From NCBI GenBank assembly GCA_016743945.1, contig JADGFI010000002.1:80923-144922 (forward strand): a stretch of 64,000 nt of DNA. Reading direction: 5' to 3'. Position 1 is the stretch's first letter; each line of letters starts with the position of its first letter. Origin of the DNA: Desulfobacteraceae bacterium (GTDB lineage: Bacteria; Desulfobacterota; Desulfobacteria; Desulfobacterales; Desulfobacteraceae). Under the pieces are notes generated by a model. That model saw nothing but the letters and a program-made list of their open reading frames with translations, ran no database searches and was not told the DNA's origin. A program made the position numbers and the translations under genes. This document shows positions 45,633 to 55,943 of this stretch, piece by piece.

Positions 45633-46661
45633 ATGAAGATACTTGTAACCGGTGGTGCCGGATATATCGGCAGCCACACCTGTGTGGAGCTGTTAAAGGA
45701 AAATTACGATGTCGTGGTATTGGATAATTTTTCCAATAGTTGTGAAGAATCTTTAAACCGGGTTCAAAAAATAACCGACAAAAAGCTTTCTTTCTACAAG
45801 GCGGATCTCCTTGATCCCCCCAGTATCGACCACGTATTTGAGGACCACAAAATTGATGCCGTCATCCATTTTGCGGGCCTGAAAGCTGTGGGGGAATCGG
45901 TCAGCATCCCCTTGAAATATTACCACAACAACCTCACCGGCACCTTCAACCTGCTTTCAGCCATGGACAAATACACTGTAAAAAACCTTGTTTTTTCATC
46001 CTCGGCCACCGTGTATGGCGACCCTGCAAGTTTTCCCATCACAGAAAAATTTCCCCTTTCTGCCACCAATCCCTATGGCCGAAGCAAACTTGTAATTGAA
46101 GAGGTTCTCCAGGATCTATATAAATCGGACAAGGACTGGAACATCGCCCTTCTGAGATACTTTAATCCTGTGGGCGCCCATGAAAGCGGAGAAATTGGAG
46201 AAGATCCCCAGGGATTGCCAAACAATCTTATGCCCTATATCTCCCAGGTTGCTGTGGGCCTTCTTCCCCGGCTAAAAGTCTTTGGCAAAGATTACAACAC
46301 GCCCGACGGAACCGGTGTCAGGGATTATATCCATGTGACGGATCTCGCCCTTGGCCATATCCAGACACTTCCCAAGCTGCTCAGCAACCCGGGAGTGGTC
46401 ATATACAACCTGGGCACGGGAAATGGATTTTCAGTTCTTGAAATGATAAAAGGCCTTGAAAAGGCCAGTGGCCAAAAGATTTCCTATCAAATCACAGACA
46501 GAAGACCTGGTGATATTGCCGCCTGTTTTGCAGATGCCACAAAGGCAAAAAAGGAACTGGGCTGGGAAGCGACAAAATCCCTGGACGATATGTGCAAGGA
46601 CACCTGGAATTGGCAGAAAAAAAACCCCCAGGGGTATCGAAAACCTGCCGGAGAGCAATAG
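45633..46661 (+). CDS. galE: UDP-glucose 4-epimerase GalE
   Basis: 342-residue NAD-dependent epimerase interconverting UDP-glucose and UDP-galactose. NAD site [10 protein letters not shown] (residues 7-16), [23 protein letters not shown] with the active Ser/Thr, catalytic YGRSK, and [11 protein letters not shown]. Supplies sugars to the LPS genes nearby (inference). AAGGACT precedes the ATG. The next gene begins 3 bp after its stop. Confidence 0.95.
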   Translation: MKILVTGGAGYIGSHTCVELLKENYDVVVLDNFSNSCEESLNRVQKITDKKLSFYKADLLDPPSIDHVFEDHKIDAVIHFAGLKAVGESVSIPLKYYHNNLTGTFNLLSAMDKYTVKNLVFSSSATVYGDPASFPITEKFPLSATNPYGRSKLVIEEVLQDLYKSDKDWNIALLRYFNPVGAHESGEIGEDPQGLPNNLMPYISQVAVGLLPRLKVFGKDYNTPDGTGVRDYIHVTDLALGHIQTLPKLLSNPGVVIYNLGTGNGFSVLEMIKGLEKASGQKISYQITDRRPGDIAACFADATKAKKELGWEATKSLDDMCKDTWNWQKKNPQGYRKPAGEQ

Positions 46662-46663
46662 CA

Positions 46664-48331
46664 ATGGATCAATATCTCCCAGCACTTCGACAATTTATAA
46701 AAACAGGACGAATTGAACAGGCCCAAGAGAAGCTTTCAATTCTTCCATCACGCCTGGACAACGAAAAACAGGAAGTGATTGAAATGCTGGCCCTGGCATC
46801 GGATAAAACGGCCCTGCCCCTGCTTGATTTTCTGCTGGGGAAAACAACCCTGGATCCTGAAACCCGGGTGCGTCTTTTTCAATTAACCCTGGACAGAGCA
46901 CACCTAAATTTCACCTTTACAAATCTCCTTTTAAATCACAGTGACCGGTCACAACTCATTCACTATGTCCCTTTATTTAAACATATTCTATCCAATGAAA
47001 CCGATGAAGACTTGTTGAACAGGATCATTCGTACGGCAGGAAAATTTAAGATAAACGTTTTGATTGACGATGTGGCAGAATTCATATTTTATGATCACAT
47101 GGCTTTAAAAACCGATGCCATAAAGGCCCTGGAAAGAATCGGCAATTCAAAAGCCAGGGAAAGGCTGGAACAGATTGCATTAACCGACAAATGCGACCAG
47201 GATGTCCTGGATGCCATTGATGTTCTGAAAATGAATCTACCCGTTGCCCCAATCGTTGAAATTAAACCGAATATAATAGTTGAACCGGATATGGCGAAAC
47301 CCCAACAGGCAATAAATTCCCTTGAAATAAACCTGACACTTCTGGCCTCAAACAGCTTGAAAGAAAGGTATCAGGCCATTGTCTATTTCTCAAATCAGGG
47401 AACCCGGGTAGCCGAGGCATTAGCGTCAAGCATTACAAACCTGGACGATTTGGACCACGACTTGGTTATGAACCTGTTAGAACTCACGGCAAGAACCATT
47501 CCCCGAGAGGCAATCGACAGCCTTTTCACACTGATTGCACACAAAAAAATGGATAATAAAATCAGATTTGGCGTATACAATGCCCTGGAAGCATTTCCTG
47601 AACTGGAATCTGTTGCCAAAATTATCAAGGGGATATCCGATCCGTCCATGTATGTCAGAATGGCCGCCATAAGGGTTTTGGACCGACATTATTCAGACTA
47701 TAGTGTCGCTGAAATAAAAAATAAAATAGAATCGGGCACCCGAACAGTAGAGATGCTGGTTCACACCATCCTGGATGCCCGGGCTGTCTGTCTTATAGAG
47801 GCATTGATGACATCGGACACCTTTTCCTATATTACCTCTAATTACCTTGAAAAGAGCGCTCCCGCACCCGTAATAGCGGCATTTGTCAGTATACTTGAAC
47901 GACGAAATCTCAAATCAACCGCAAAAAAATATATCCGTCTCAGAGATCAAAAATCCGCACTTAAAAAAAAGAGTTTCATCGTCATCAGTGCATCCCGGGC
48001 ATATCTGGATGTATACGCCAAACTGATTCATACATGCGGCTATGCGGTCCAAACATTTACCAGCACCCAAGAAGCCTTTGAATCCATTGTGATTGCAAAA
48101 CCCGTTGCCATTGTCTGTGATCTGTTTTTCAAGGACATGACGGCCCTGGATTTTGCCCGGGAAATCAGAGAGATGTTTCCCCCAAAAGAGCTCCCCGTTA
48201 TTATATCATCCCTGCAGCAAGGACTCGCCAAACCTGAGCTTGACCAAGCACTGGAACGATCAAAAGTGAACATATTTTGTAATTTTCCGCCCACCCCCAG
48301 CCAGATAAAATCCTGGATTAACACAGCATGA
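46664..48331 (+). CDS. HEAT-repeat protein with degenerate receiver domain
   Basis: 555 residues. About residues 1-430 are alpha-helical HEAT-like repeats (for example TDAIKALERIGNSKARERLEQIA). The C-terminal ~120 residues resemble a CheY receiver: FIVISASRAYLDVYAKLI, CDLFFKDMTALDFAREI with the phosphoacceptor-like Asp, and LPVIISSLQQG. The acidic pair near the start is missing (ISAS) and the usual Lys is replaced in FCNFPPTP, so normal phosphorylation is doubtful. The start at 46664 follows GGAGAG. It is between galE and an ATP-grasp gene with ATGA overlap. No function known. Confidence 0.7.
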   Translation: MDQYLPALRQFIKTGRIEQAQEKLSILPSRLDNEKQEVIEMLALASDKTALPLLDFLLGKTTLDPETRVRLFQLTLDRAHLNFTFTNLLLNHSDRSQLIHYVPLFKHILSNETDEDLLNRIIRTAGKFKINVLIDDVAEFIFYDHMALKTDAIKALERIGNSKARERLEQIALTDKCDQDVLDAIDVLKMNLPVAPIVEIKPNIIVEPDMAKPQQAINSLEINLTLLASNSLKERYQAIVYFSNQGTRVAEALASSITNLDDLDHDLVMNLLELTARTIPREAIDSLFTLIAHKKMDNKIRFGVYNALEAFPELESVAKIIKGISDPSMYVRMAAIRVLDRHYSDYSVAEIKNKIESGTRTVEMLVHTILDARAVCLIEALMTSDTFSYITSNYLEKSAPAPVIAAFVSILERRNLKSTAKKYIRLRDQKSALKKKSFIVISASRAYLDVYAKLIHTCGYAVQTFTSTQEAFESIVIAKPVAIVCDLFFKDMTALDFAREIREMFPPKELPVIISSLQQGLAKPELDQALERSKVNIFCNFPPTPSQIKSWINTA

Positions 48332-49119
48332 AGAAAAAGGCGGAAAACAAACCCATTGCCATTGGCGCCCGACTGAAAAGATGCCCCGAAATCCATACCA
48401 TGGGATTCAGACCCAATTTTTCAAACTATAGTCCCCAGGAACAAGAACTGCTTTTTTCTGCTTCTAAAATCTATTATCCAACCGCCTTTTATGCAGACCT
48501 TTTTAATGCCATGGGCAAAGAAACCTTTCCCAGCTATCATACCTATAAATTCGCCCAGGATAAAATCAAGCAAACGGCCCTGTTCCAGATGCTGGGCCTT
48601 CCCCATCCCCGCACAAAGGTTTTTTATGGTCCCCGACAAAAAAAATGCATCTTAAAAGAGTTTGATTTCCCCTTTATTGCAAAAATCCCCAGGGGATCTG
48701 CACGGGGCGTGGGGGTTTACCTCATCCAAACTGCTGGGGATCTGGGACACTATTTAAGCAGGCGAGGGCCAGCCTATATTCAAGAATATCTGCCCATTAA
48801 CCGGGACATGAGAATCATCGTGATCGGCAGACAGATAGTCCTGGGATTTTGGCGCATTGCCGGGAAAGGTAATTTTAAAACCAACCTGTCCCAGGGAGGA
48901 GACATCAGTTTTGATCCCCTGCCCCAAAAAGCACTGGAGCTGGCGCTTTTAACGGCCGAACAATGTGGATGGGATGACGTGGGCATTGATATTATACAGT
49001 CAGACAATAATCTCTATGTGCTAGAAGGAAATATGAAATACGGAACAAAAGGATTCCAAAAGGCAGATATTGACTATCGGAGATTTTTGTGCCGCATGAT
49101 TCTCACAAACCGTGTCTAA
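48328..49119 (+). CDS. ATP-grasp family protein (RimK-like)
   Basis: 263 residues. The fold is supported by FPFIAKIPRGSARGVGVYLI (ATP-binding lysine and glycine loop), PAYIQEYLPINRDMRIIVIG, WRIAGKGNFKTNLSQGG and the metal-binding end GWDDVGIDIIQSDNNLYVLEGNMKYG. RimK/glutathione-synthase-type enzymes ligate an amino acid to a carboxylate. Whether it modifies a protein or makes a metabolite cannot be told. Translationally coupled to the HEAT/receiver protein, which may be partner or substrate. Confidence 0.8.
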   Translation: MKKKAENKPIAIGARLKRCPEIHTMGFRPNFSNYSPQEQELLFSASKIYYPTAFYADLFNAMGKETFPSYHTYKFAQDKIKQTALFQMLGLPHPRTKVFYGPRQKKCILKEFDFPFIAKIPRGSARGVGVYLIQTAGDLGHYLSRRGPAYIQEYLPINRDMRIIVIGRQIVLGFWRIAGKGNFKTNLSQGGDISFDPLPQKALELALLTAEQCGWDDVGIDIIQSDNNLYVLEGNMKYGTKGFQKADIDYRRFLCRMILTNRV

Positions 49120-49130
49120 TCCTCGGCCTG

Positions 49131-49700
49131 TCAGAGTAAACCGGCCTCCCGTTCATCTGTCTCCCACTCCAAAAGATAGTCCTTTGTGGATGCATATTTA
49201 GAATTTCCCAGGGGAGTTAACAATAGATATCCCATCTTTTCAAGATGCTTTTCAAGCAGATTAAAAAAAGCCTTTTCTATAGTTTGTTTTCCAGGAAGCT
49301 CGTTCAGACGGTCCATTGACCCGTCTGATTTTTCTAGGGTCACGGTCCCCATGACCAAACAGGTTAAATGCCCTTCGGGCACAAAGAGGTCGCAAACAAC
49401 GCGATTCCATTGTTCCGGAAAATGGGTAATCTTCCAGGGACTCATGCCCTCAGGTCTTAAAATTTTTTTATTTTTTGGGTTAAAAGGAGATTGAACAAAG
49501 GTCATTTTCTTCTGGTCAAACTGCATCAATTCCTTTAACAGCAAATGGATGTCATTGCCAAATATCCATTCTTCCGGTTCCAACAGCATTGGCGGGAATT
49601 CATTGCTGGTGAGAGCATATCGGAAGGGTCCCATCTCTTTCCAGAATTTTATAAAATCCTTTACATTGGGTAATATCTGTCTAACGCATGGTTCAGGCAT
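49131..49700 (-). CDS. Hypothetical protein, 189 residues
   Basis: I do not recognise this soluble protein. It has no signal peptide or transmembrane segment. Visible features: an aromatic-rich N-terminal region (FIKFWKEMGPFRYALTSNEF), a probable beta region (RVVCDLFVPEGHLTCLVMGTVTLE) and a C-terminal helix (IEKAFFNLLEKHLEKMGYLL). AGTAGGAAC precedes the ATG. It starts 35 bp after the motA-like stop on the same strand, so it is likely the last gene of the GTPase/stator cluster. Confidence 0.6.
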   Translation of the reverse strand: MPEPCVRQILPNVKDFIKFWKEMGPFRYALTSNEFPPMLLEPEEWIFGNDIHLLLKELMQFDQKKMTFVQSPFNPKNKKILRPEGMSPWKITHFPEQWNRVVCDLFVPEGHLTCLVMGTVTLEKSDGSMDRLNELPGKQTIEKAFFNLLEKHLEKMGYLLLTPLGNSKYASTKDYLLEWETDEREAGLL

Positions 49701-49735
49701 GTTCCTACTTTCTTTCTAGGATTATTAATAATAAA

Positions 49736-50590
49736 TTACAGGTTTTCACGAACTTCTTCCGATAGATTTAATCTTTGACTTATTTTTTTATAGGAGACGA
49801 ACCGGCCATTTCTGGCGGACGGCGTTAAAAAGGATACCAGTTTACGTTCCATCAGTTTTGGATGAAGATCCGCTGACATGGCAACCACTCCTTCTAAAAT
49901 GATTTTTTGAAGAAAAAGCTCCTGGAGAGTTCTTTCCCGTATGTTTGCAGCAAAGGGGAGAAAGAAAAAGTTCGCCAGCACTATTCCATAAAGGGTTGAT
50001 GTAAGTGCCACCGGGATGGTGGTCATTATGATGGCGGAATCCCCTTGGCCGGCAAGCATGCCGATAAGCCCCACAACACTTCCCACAAGACCAAAGGAAG
50101 GGGCGACATTCGCCATGGTTTGAAGGACCCTTCTGGTTTCTTCTCTTCTCATCTTAAAAAAATACATCTCAGAGGTTAAGGATTCTCTGATTTGTTCTTT
50201 TGAAAATCCATCCACCAAAAGCCCCAAGGCCTGACGCAGAAAAACGATGGCGGTTTCATCTTCATCATCCTGGAGAGCGAGCAACCCTTTTACTCTTTTT
50301 TTCACAGACAGGTCAACCAGAATTCTGACAATTTCATTTGGGCTCTTAATCGCTCGTCCATAGGATGTTTTTAATACCTTGAAAAGGATTTCGATTCGTT
50401 CCATGTTGTAACTAAGAAAAGTCGCCCCCAATGTACCGCCGATGATGATCAAAAAACCGGATAAATTCACATAAAGGCCTGTATTGCCATGGATAAAAAA
50501 ACCTGCCAGAAAAAGAAATATGCATATCATTATTCCAAATATATTTTTTCTTGCCTGTTTAAAACAAGAAACCCAATCCGATGTAAACAT
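49736..50590 (-). CDS. MotA-like stator/proton channel subunit
   Basis: 284-residue MotA/TolQ/ExbB-type channel subunit with four transmembrane segments: two near the start (about 15-35 and 38-58) and two near 160-200. Signature NVAPSFGLVGSVVGLIGML and TTIPVALTSTLYGIVLANFFFLPFA. The long cytoplasmic loop that contacts a rotor in MotA is present. The start at 50590 follows GGGAGGCG; the frame also extends to a TTG at 50620. Encoded after a MotB-like gene, opposite to the usual motA-motB order. No other flagellar gene is in the window, so the machine it powers is unknown. Confidence 0.87.
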   Translation of the reverse strand: MFTSDWVSCFKQARKNIFGIMICIFLFLAGFFIHGNTGLYVNLSGFLIIIGGTLGATFLSYNMERIEILFKVLKTSYGRAIKSPNEIVRILVDLSVKKRVKGLLALQDDEDETAIVFLRQALGLLVDGFSKEQIRESLTSEMYFFKMRREETRRVLQTMANVAPSFGLVGSVVGLIGMLAGQGDSAIIMTTIPVALTSTLYGIVLANFFFLPFAANIRERTLQELFLQKIILEGVVAMSADLHPKLMERKLVSFLTPSARNGRFVSYKKISQRLNLSEEVRENL

Positions 50591-50655
50591 GTTACGCCTC
50601 CCAATTGCTTTTTGATCCAATCTTATTTTAAAATTATATAGTGAAATTTTGTGTT

Positions 50656-51381
50656 CTATTTTTGCTTGGTTAAAATCAGTTCAACTCGCCGGTTAAGCGA
50701 TCGGTTATAATTTATATCATTTGATCTGACCGGCTGATAATAAGAGTGGGCCGTAATAAAAATTCTGTTCCCATCAACATCGCATTTTTCTGTTAAATAC
50801 CGTGCCACCATCACAGCTCTATGGGAAGAAAGTTCCCAGTTGGTGGGATAGATCTCAGAAATGCTGGGTGTATCATCGGTATGACCGGTTACATTTATAT
50901 AATATTTATTTTCGTTAAGGGCCTTGGCAATCTGGTTCAATTGATACCGTGCGCTAAATTTAAGATCTGCCTTCCCCGGATCAAATAAAAAATCACCGGC
51001 AAGTATAATTTTCAGGGCAACGTCATTGATCAGATCCAAACTGATATTGTCATCTATCAACACCTCTTTGATGGCCTGCTTTGTCTGGTCAAAAACATCC
51101 AGGGGCTTGCTTTGGGTATTGACATTTATCACCGTGCCTGATCCTTGTTCAGATAAATGGCTTTTGGCAGGACCCAACCCGAAATTTACCTCCTTGTCTC
51201 CGGCCTGGTAAATGTACATGACAGCAAAAAAGATAAACATGGTCATCATTAAATCAGACCATGACACTGCCCATCTGTTTTGCTGATTTTCTTCCGGGCA
51301 ACCGAAAACCTCGTCATAAAAATCAAAAACACCATTTGATTCAAAGATTTTTTCTGATCTTTCTTTATGCTCCAATTCCAT
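50656..51381 (-). CDS. MotB-like stator subunit with OmpA peptidoglycan-binding domain
   Basis: 241 residues. One transmembrane helix (about residues 43-62) preceded by SWSDLMMTM, where the Asp matches the proton-binding Asp of MotB. The C-terminal OmpA domain binds peptidoglycan: INVTGHTDDTP, TNWELSSHRAVMVARYL, NRSLNRRVELIL. The linker is ~60 residues. With the MotA-like protein downstream it should form an ion-driven stator. It is 174 bp downstream of the hybrid kinase, the largest gap in the cluster, so it may have its own promoter. Confidence 0.88.
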   Translation of the reverse strand: MELEHKERSEKIFESNGVFDFYDEVFGCPEENQQNRWAVSWSDLMMTMFIFFAVMYIYQAGDKEVNFGLGPAKSHLSEQGSGTVINVNTQSKPLDVFDQTKQAIKEVLIDDNISLDLINDVALKIILAGDFLFDPGKADLKFSARYQLNQIAKALNENKYYINVTGHTDDTPSISEIYPTNWELSSHRAVMVARYLTEKCDVDGNRIFITAHSYYQPVRSNDINYNRSLNRRVELILTKQK

Positions 51382-51487
51382 GGTTTATATTTTCCTAAGG
51401 GGTTACACCCATTAAAATTCAATAATACCACTGTAATCGGCTATATTTTTTCTTTTCTTTAATGATCATTGGAAAACGCATAAATAA

Positions 51488-51504
51488 TGAACTGAACTGA
51501 ACTG
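51488..51504. repeat. Short tandem repeat (TGAAC)x3
   Basis: Three tandem 5-bp units in the gap upstream of the motB-like gene; too short to imply a function. Confidence 0.7.
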
Positions 51505-51555
51505 GATTGAATTGAGGGTATCTTCTCCAATGGGGATCAAAAAACAAGTCTATCC

Positions 51556-53679
51556 TCATTCTTTTTTAAACGCATGTTTAATCGCCCTGGTCATCTCCTG
51601 AATTCCAACGGGTTTTATCAGGTATTGATCAATTCCCATTGATTTTAATGAAGTTGAATCAATATCATCGCTATATCCGGAGCAGAGAATAATGGGAATC
51701 CCCGGCGTTATCTTTAAAATTTTTTCAGCAAGGGTCTTCCCCGTCATTTTGGGCATGATCATATCGGTTATAACAAGATCAAAACGGCCTTGTTCTTCAA
51801 CAAAAATATTATAGGCGTTTATACTGTCATTGCTTGTTACCACTTGATATCCCAATCGTGTCAAAAATTGTTCAGCCAATTCAGTCTGAAAAAATTCATC
51901 ATCAATAAACAAGATTCGTTCATTGTTACCGACAACTATGGGTTCCTTTTCGGCCCCAGGTGTATTGGATGTGAAAAATAAAGGAAGATATATTGTAAAT
52001 TCACTCCCTTTTCCCAATTGGCTGTTTATGGCAATATGTCCATGAAATTTTCTAATGATGCCATGAACAACTGAAAGCCCTAACCCTGTGCCCTTGTCTT
52101 TCTCTTTTGTTGTAAAATAAGGGTCAAAAATTCTTTCCATTACATCCGGCCGGATACCGCAACCTGTATCCAAAATTGTCAACATAACATATTGGCCAGG
52201 GGATAATTCAGGATTGGTATCATGGTCTTCTTGTTTAATATTAATGTCTTTAAGCGTTACGCCCAGGGTACCCCCGTTCTTCTTCATGGCATGCCCAGCA
52301 TTGGTACATAAATTCATAATGACCTGGTGTATTTGGGTTTGATCCGCCAGAATATGAGAACTGCTCTGCAACTCTTTTTTGATATCAATGGATGCAGGAA
52401 GCGACGCCCTCATAAGATCTAGGGCGTCGTTTACAATCAATCGCAATTTCAAGGGTCTTTTCTCATATTCTGTTTGATGGCTAAAGGTTAAAATCTGCAT
52501 GACCAATTCCTTTGCCCGGTTGGATGCATTAAGGATTTTCTCAAGTCTTGATTTTATCTTTGATCCCTCGTCCACTTCATAAAGGGACAACTCAGTAAAA
52601 CCCATGATGGCGGACAAAATATTATTAAAATCATGGGCAATGCCACCTGCCAGCGTTCCTATGGCTTCCATTTTTTGGGATTGGCGCAATTGATGGAAAA
52701 CTTCCTCACGCTCTTTTTCAATTTTTTCCCGTTCTTTTAATTCCGTTGCAAGTCGCAGGTTTACTTCTTCCAGGTCCTTGGTCCGTTCTTTAACCCGCAC
52801 TTCCAGTTCATCATGCATGTTCTTAAGTTTCCGGCCAGACCGTTGAAGGTCGTTGTAATGTAAGGCCAGATCTCGTCCTTTCTGGACAATGGATTGTCTC
52901 TCATTGGGATGACATGTATCCTGGGCAATGATGATGAATCTTCTCGCGTGGATATCAATTGCGGTTGCTTCGAATAAAAGCTCCTGGTCTGTAAGGTTTT
53001 TTTCAATCCATGCCCCTGACCTTAATGCATGGCTATAATTTTTTGCCCAGTGGGATTTTGCTTCCTGGATAAAATTCCCCAAAAAGCTAAAGACCTCTTC
53101 TTCATAAGCCTGCCCCGAAAATATCTGATTTGATTGAAAAATTTGCTTGACCCATTGGGGAGGGATGCCCAACAGGGCAAACCCTCCTTTGCTGTTCATT
53201 TCCAGAACAGCCAGATTTAATGCACAGAAAAGATCTTCTAAACATGTATCATTTTTTTCCCGGGTATTGCTTCCCGGAAGGTGAACCATACGGTTTTTCT
53301 GCTGGTCGATTAAAAGGCTAAGTTCATTACATTTTTGCTGAATTTCCGTCAAATAGGCGTCTTTTTTTGTTGCATCCCATACAATCAGGCCATATCCCTT
53401 GTCAATTCCAAAAAGAAGGGCATCCACACACACGTCAACGGGCATCTTTATGCAGGAAAATTCCATGGCGGCTTCGGTTAAGGGCAAAATACCTTCCATA
53501 AAAAGGACCACCTCTGCGATATGGCTTTTCTTTCCAGGGGTTGGCATATTTAAATCTGTAAGATCCCCCCCCCATTGAAGTAATCGACCAAGGTCGTCTG
53601 TAATGAAATAAGCAAGACGGCTATCCTTGAAAACCTGAAAACAAATTTTTTCCAATATTTTTGCTGTGGAATCCGGCAT
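51556..53679 (-). CDS. Hybrid sensor histidine kinase with C-terminal receiver
   Basis: 707 residues. N-terminal ~270 residues hold probable PAS-like sensing ([19 protein letters not shown]) without membrane segments. A coiled coil follows (about 275-330), then HisKA with [13 protein letters not shown] (phospho-His), HATPase_c with [16 protein letters not shown] and [12 protein letters not shown], and a complete receiver domain ([41 protein letters not shown]). The next gene upstream, a Ras-like GTPase, ends at the preceding base, so they are tightly coupled. Cytoplasmic signalling hub of the cluster. Confidence 0.9.
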   Translation of the reverse strand: MPDSTAKILEKICFQVFKDSRLAYFITDDLGRLLQWGGDLTDLNMPTPGKKSHIAEVVLFMEGILPLTEAAMEFSCIKMPVDVCVDALLFGIDKGYGLIVWDATKKDAYLTEIQQKCNELSLLIDQQKNRMVHLPGSNTREKNDTCLEDLFCALNLAVLEMNSKGGFALLGIPPQWVKQIFQSNQIFSGQAYEEEVFSFLGNFIQEAKSHWAKNYSHALRSGAWIEKNLTDQELLFEATAIDIHARRFIIIAQDTCHPNERQSIVQKGRDLALHYNDLQRSGRKLKNMHDELEVRVKERTKDLEEVNLRLATELKEREKIEKEREEVFHQLRQSQKMEAIGTLAGGIAHDFNNILSAIMGFTELSLYEVDEGSKIKSRLEKILNASNRAKELVMQILTFSHQTEYEKRPLKLRLIVNDALDLMRASLPASIDIKKELQSSSHILADQTQIHQVIMNLCTNAGHAMKKNGGTLGVTLKDINIKQEDHDTNPELSPGQYVMLTILDTGCGIRPDVMERIFDPYFTTKEKDKGTGLGLSVVHGIIRKFHGHIAINSQLGKGSEFTIYLPLFFTSNTPGAEKEPIVVGNNERILFIDDEFFQTELAEQFLTRLGYQVVTSNDSINAYNIFVEEQGRFDLVITDMIMPKMTGKTLAEKILKITPGIPIILCSGYSDDIDSTSLKSMGIDQYLIKPVGIQEMTRAIKHAFKKE

Positions 53680-54177
53680 TTATTCTTCCATCATTTTTTT
53701 TGTTAATAATTGAAATGTCTGTTCAACTTTAGTTCCTGTTTTTGCACTGGCTTCAATGACGATGGTCCCCTGATCATGGAGTTCATCTAAAATCAAAGGG
53801 TCTATCTCCCATTGGTCCTTTAAGTCCGATTTGTTAATGACAAGGATAAAGGGAAGCTTGCCCATTGTTTTTTCCACAACTTCCTTTAAATTCAGAGCTG
53901 TGATCAAAGTTGCTCCCCGGGTGCCATCTACCACATATATACAGCCCGAAGATCCCTTTAGATAGGAAAGCCGGACATGCTGAAAATCATCTTCCCCGTG
54001 GAGATCCCATAGGATAAGATCAATAAGAGCATCCCCAATTTTCACCTGTGTTTTCTCTATTTTAACCCCAACGGTTGTGTGATACTTATCTGAAAATATG
54101 CTGTTAACATAGCGTTGAACAAGGCTGGTTTTACCCGCAGCAAATGCACCCAGCATGCAAACCTTTTTTTTTATCAT
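53680..54177 (-). CDS. Ras/Rab-like small GTPase
   Basis: 165-residue stand-alone small GTPase. G1 GAFAAGKTSL (residues 8-17), switch I with Thr in KYHTTVGVKI, G3 LWDLHGEDDFQ (DxxG kept; the usual Gln is replaced), G4 NKSD and G5 EASAKTG. The domain is close in size to Rab/Rho GTPases and lacks lipidation cysteines. A weak switch II catalytic residue suggests slow hydrolysis without a partner. The start overlaps the stop of the OmpA-domain gene by 4 bp, and the kinase ATG follows its stop directly. Confidence 0.9.
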   Translation of the reverse strand: MIKKKVCMLGAFAAGKTSLVQRYVNSIFSDKYHTTVGVKIEKTQVKIGDALIDLILWDLHGEDDFQHVRLSYLKGSSGCIYVVDGTRGATLITALNLKEVVEKTMGKLPFILVINKSDLKDQWEIDPLILDELHDQGTIVIEASAKTGTKVEQTFQLLTKKMMEE

Positions 54178-55907
54178 AAATTAGCTGCCTCTTTTGAATG
54201 TCCATAAAATATTTTAAATGATACGGCCCTGTTAAATTGCCTGTCTTCGGTATGACTTTCTTTTTTTAAGGGGCTTTTTGTCCCGATACCTGAAATGGAA
54301 AAAAACGCCGGTTTTATGCCCTGGACGATTAAGATACTAAAAATTTTTTCAGCCCTGCCCCGGCTCAGTCGTAGGTTCAACTTTTCATTGCCCGAAGAAT
54401 CGGTGTGTCCCAAAATAATAATCTGAACAGACCTTTCAACTCTGGATTGCAATTTACGAATACGGTTAATTGATTTATACAATATATCCAAAATATGTTC
54501 CTGATTTTCAACCAACACCGTACTATTTTTTTTAAAATAAATCCGGATTGCCGTGAGTTCTTTTAAGGCAATATCCAGTTGAGCCATGTCAATATTTTGA
54601 ATTTTTTCATCCTTAACCCCATTGATTCCCGGAATAGTGGGAGCAATTCTCCGAAAGTTCTCGATCCAGGTATGGGAAGCTTGGCCTTGAGCAATAATCG
54701 TATTTCCAGATAGTTCCAGTTGTATGGTCCCAGGGGGCTTAAGGATAAGTTTAGCCCGTTGAAAAATAAAATATGGATCAAGGCTGTAAAAAGCCTGCCA
54801 GCGACTTTCAATGGAAAGGGGATCTATAGTGTCCTTTTGAAGCAAACCCAAAGGATCTTTTGCCAAAGGATCCCGAAGACCGGTAACTCTATATTTCCCC
54901 TCTTTTTTTTGGGCAGATAGCAGGATCAAGCCTTTTTGAGCTTCAATCCGATTTAAATACTGCTGCCAAACCTGGGTTGTCTTATACGTAGAAAATCCCC
55001 ATATCCCAACCCCACAGAAGATCACAAGGAAAACACAAAAAAGAAGGGGAGAAATCTTTTGATCCTCTTGTTTTTCCTGGAATTGCAACCCCTCCTCTAA
55101 TTGTTCCCGGAAGATTAAAAATGGGTGTGAATCCCCATTAAATTTTTCCAAGGCAGCGCCTGATTTAATGTGGATTTCTTCCATGAGTTCCCGGTACTTA
55201 ATGCGCAGATTAAGGGGAGGCGTACCTCTTATCACCGCCGCAATCAAGGCATGTTCTCCTTTCTCAATCCAAACACTCTTATCAGATCCAATCCTTAGTG
55301 TATCCAGATCACCATCAATATCAAATGAATCTTTTACAAAATCCTGGATCGCCGTCAGCATACCAGATACCAGGTCTGGATCCTGAATAATGGCATCCTT
55401 TGCAACCACATGGTCCAGAACAATACCTGACTTTCCATGGATAAAAAAAATCTGTTCCACTTTGTAAATAAGGGTATGGAGCAAAATAACTTCAGCAAAT
55501 TGTTTTCGGGTTCGAAATGCTTCAAACCGCCATTTCATGCCCTGGATGGAGAAGCTGTGATTCAACATCTGGTTAAGGGATTGGATCATTCCCATGATAG
55601 TCGAGGAAATAGCTTTCCTGATTCCTGGTCCAAATACGGGAAACAATGCGTCGGCAAGGGCCTTTGGATTTTTTTGCACCGATACTTTTATGGCATCGTC
55701 AATCACGGGTTGAATGACACAAGATAGCTTCTTGCTGTCCAAAATAGATAGAGAAATCGCTTCCGGCAGAGACTGGCTGATCTCTTTCGCCCTTACCATG
55801 GGGTCATCCAGGCGGTTTTCTATCCGCAGGATCTGCTCTTTCTCAGATTTGAGCAGCAGCTCCCTTAGTGTGTTCAGCGTTTTGCTTTCATCCGCTTGTG
55901 AACCCAT
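54174..55907 (-). CDS. Inner-membrane protein with periplasmic OmpA-like domain
   Basis: 577 residues. The first ~285 residues are cytoplasmic and helical (DDPMVRAKEISQSLPEAIS, MIQSLNQMLNHSFSIQGMKWRFEAFRTRKQF). One transmembrane segment lies at about 288-308 (PLLFCVFLVIFCGVGIWGF). The periplasmic part has a BON/SIMPL-like region followed by an OmpA domain (IIILGHTDSSGNEKLNLRLSRGRAEKI). It therefore spans from cytoplasm to peptidoglycan. Immediate coupling with the GTPase suggests the cytoplasmic half recruits or is controlled by it. Confidence 0.82.
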   Translation of the reverse strand: MGSQADESKTLNTLRELLLKSEKEQILRIENRLDDPMVRAKEISQSLPEAISLSILDSKKLSCVIQPVIDDAIKVSVQKNPKALADALFPVFGPGIRKAISSTIMGMIQSLNQMLNHSFSIQGMKWRFEAFRTRKQFAEVILLHTLIYKVEQIFFIHGKSGIVLDHVVAKDAIIQDPDLVSGMLTAIQDFVKDSFDIDGDLDTLRIGSDKSVWIEKGEHALIAAVIRGTPPLNLRIKYRELMEEIHIKSGAALEKFNGDSHPFLIFREQLEEGLQFQEKQEDQKISPLLFCVFLVIFCGVGIWGFSTYKTTQVWQQYLNRIEAQKGLILLSAQKKEGKYRVTGLRDPLAKDPLGLLQKDTIDPLSIESRWQAFYSLDPYFIFQRAKLILKPPGTIQLELSGNTIIAQGQASHTWIENFRRIAPTIPGINGVKDEKIQNIDMAQLDIALKELTAIRIYFKKNSTVLVENQEHILDILYKSINRIRKLQSRVERSVQIIILGHTDSSGNEKLNLRLSRGRAEKIFSILIVQGIKPAFFSISGIGTKSPLKKESHTEDRQFNRAVSFKIFYGHSKEAANL

Positions 55908-55943
55908 GTCAAATGCCTTTATTTCTTGTTAGCGAATGGTGTA

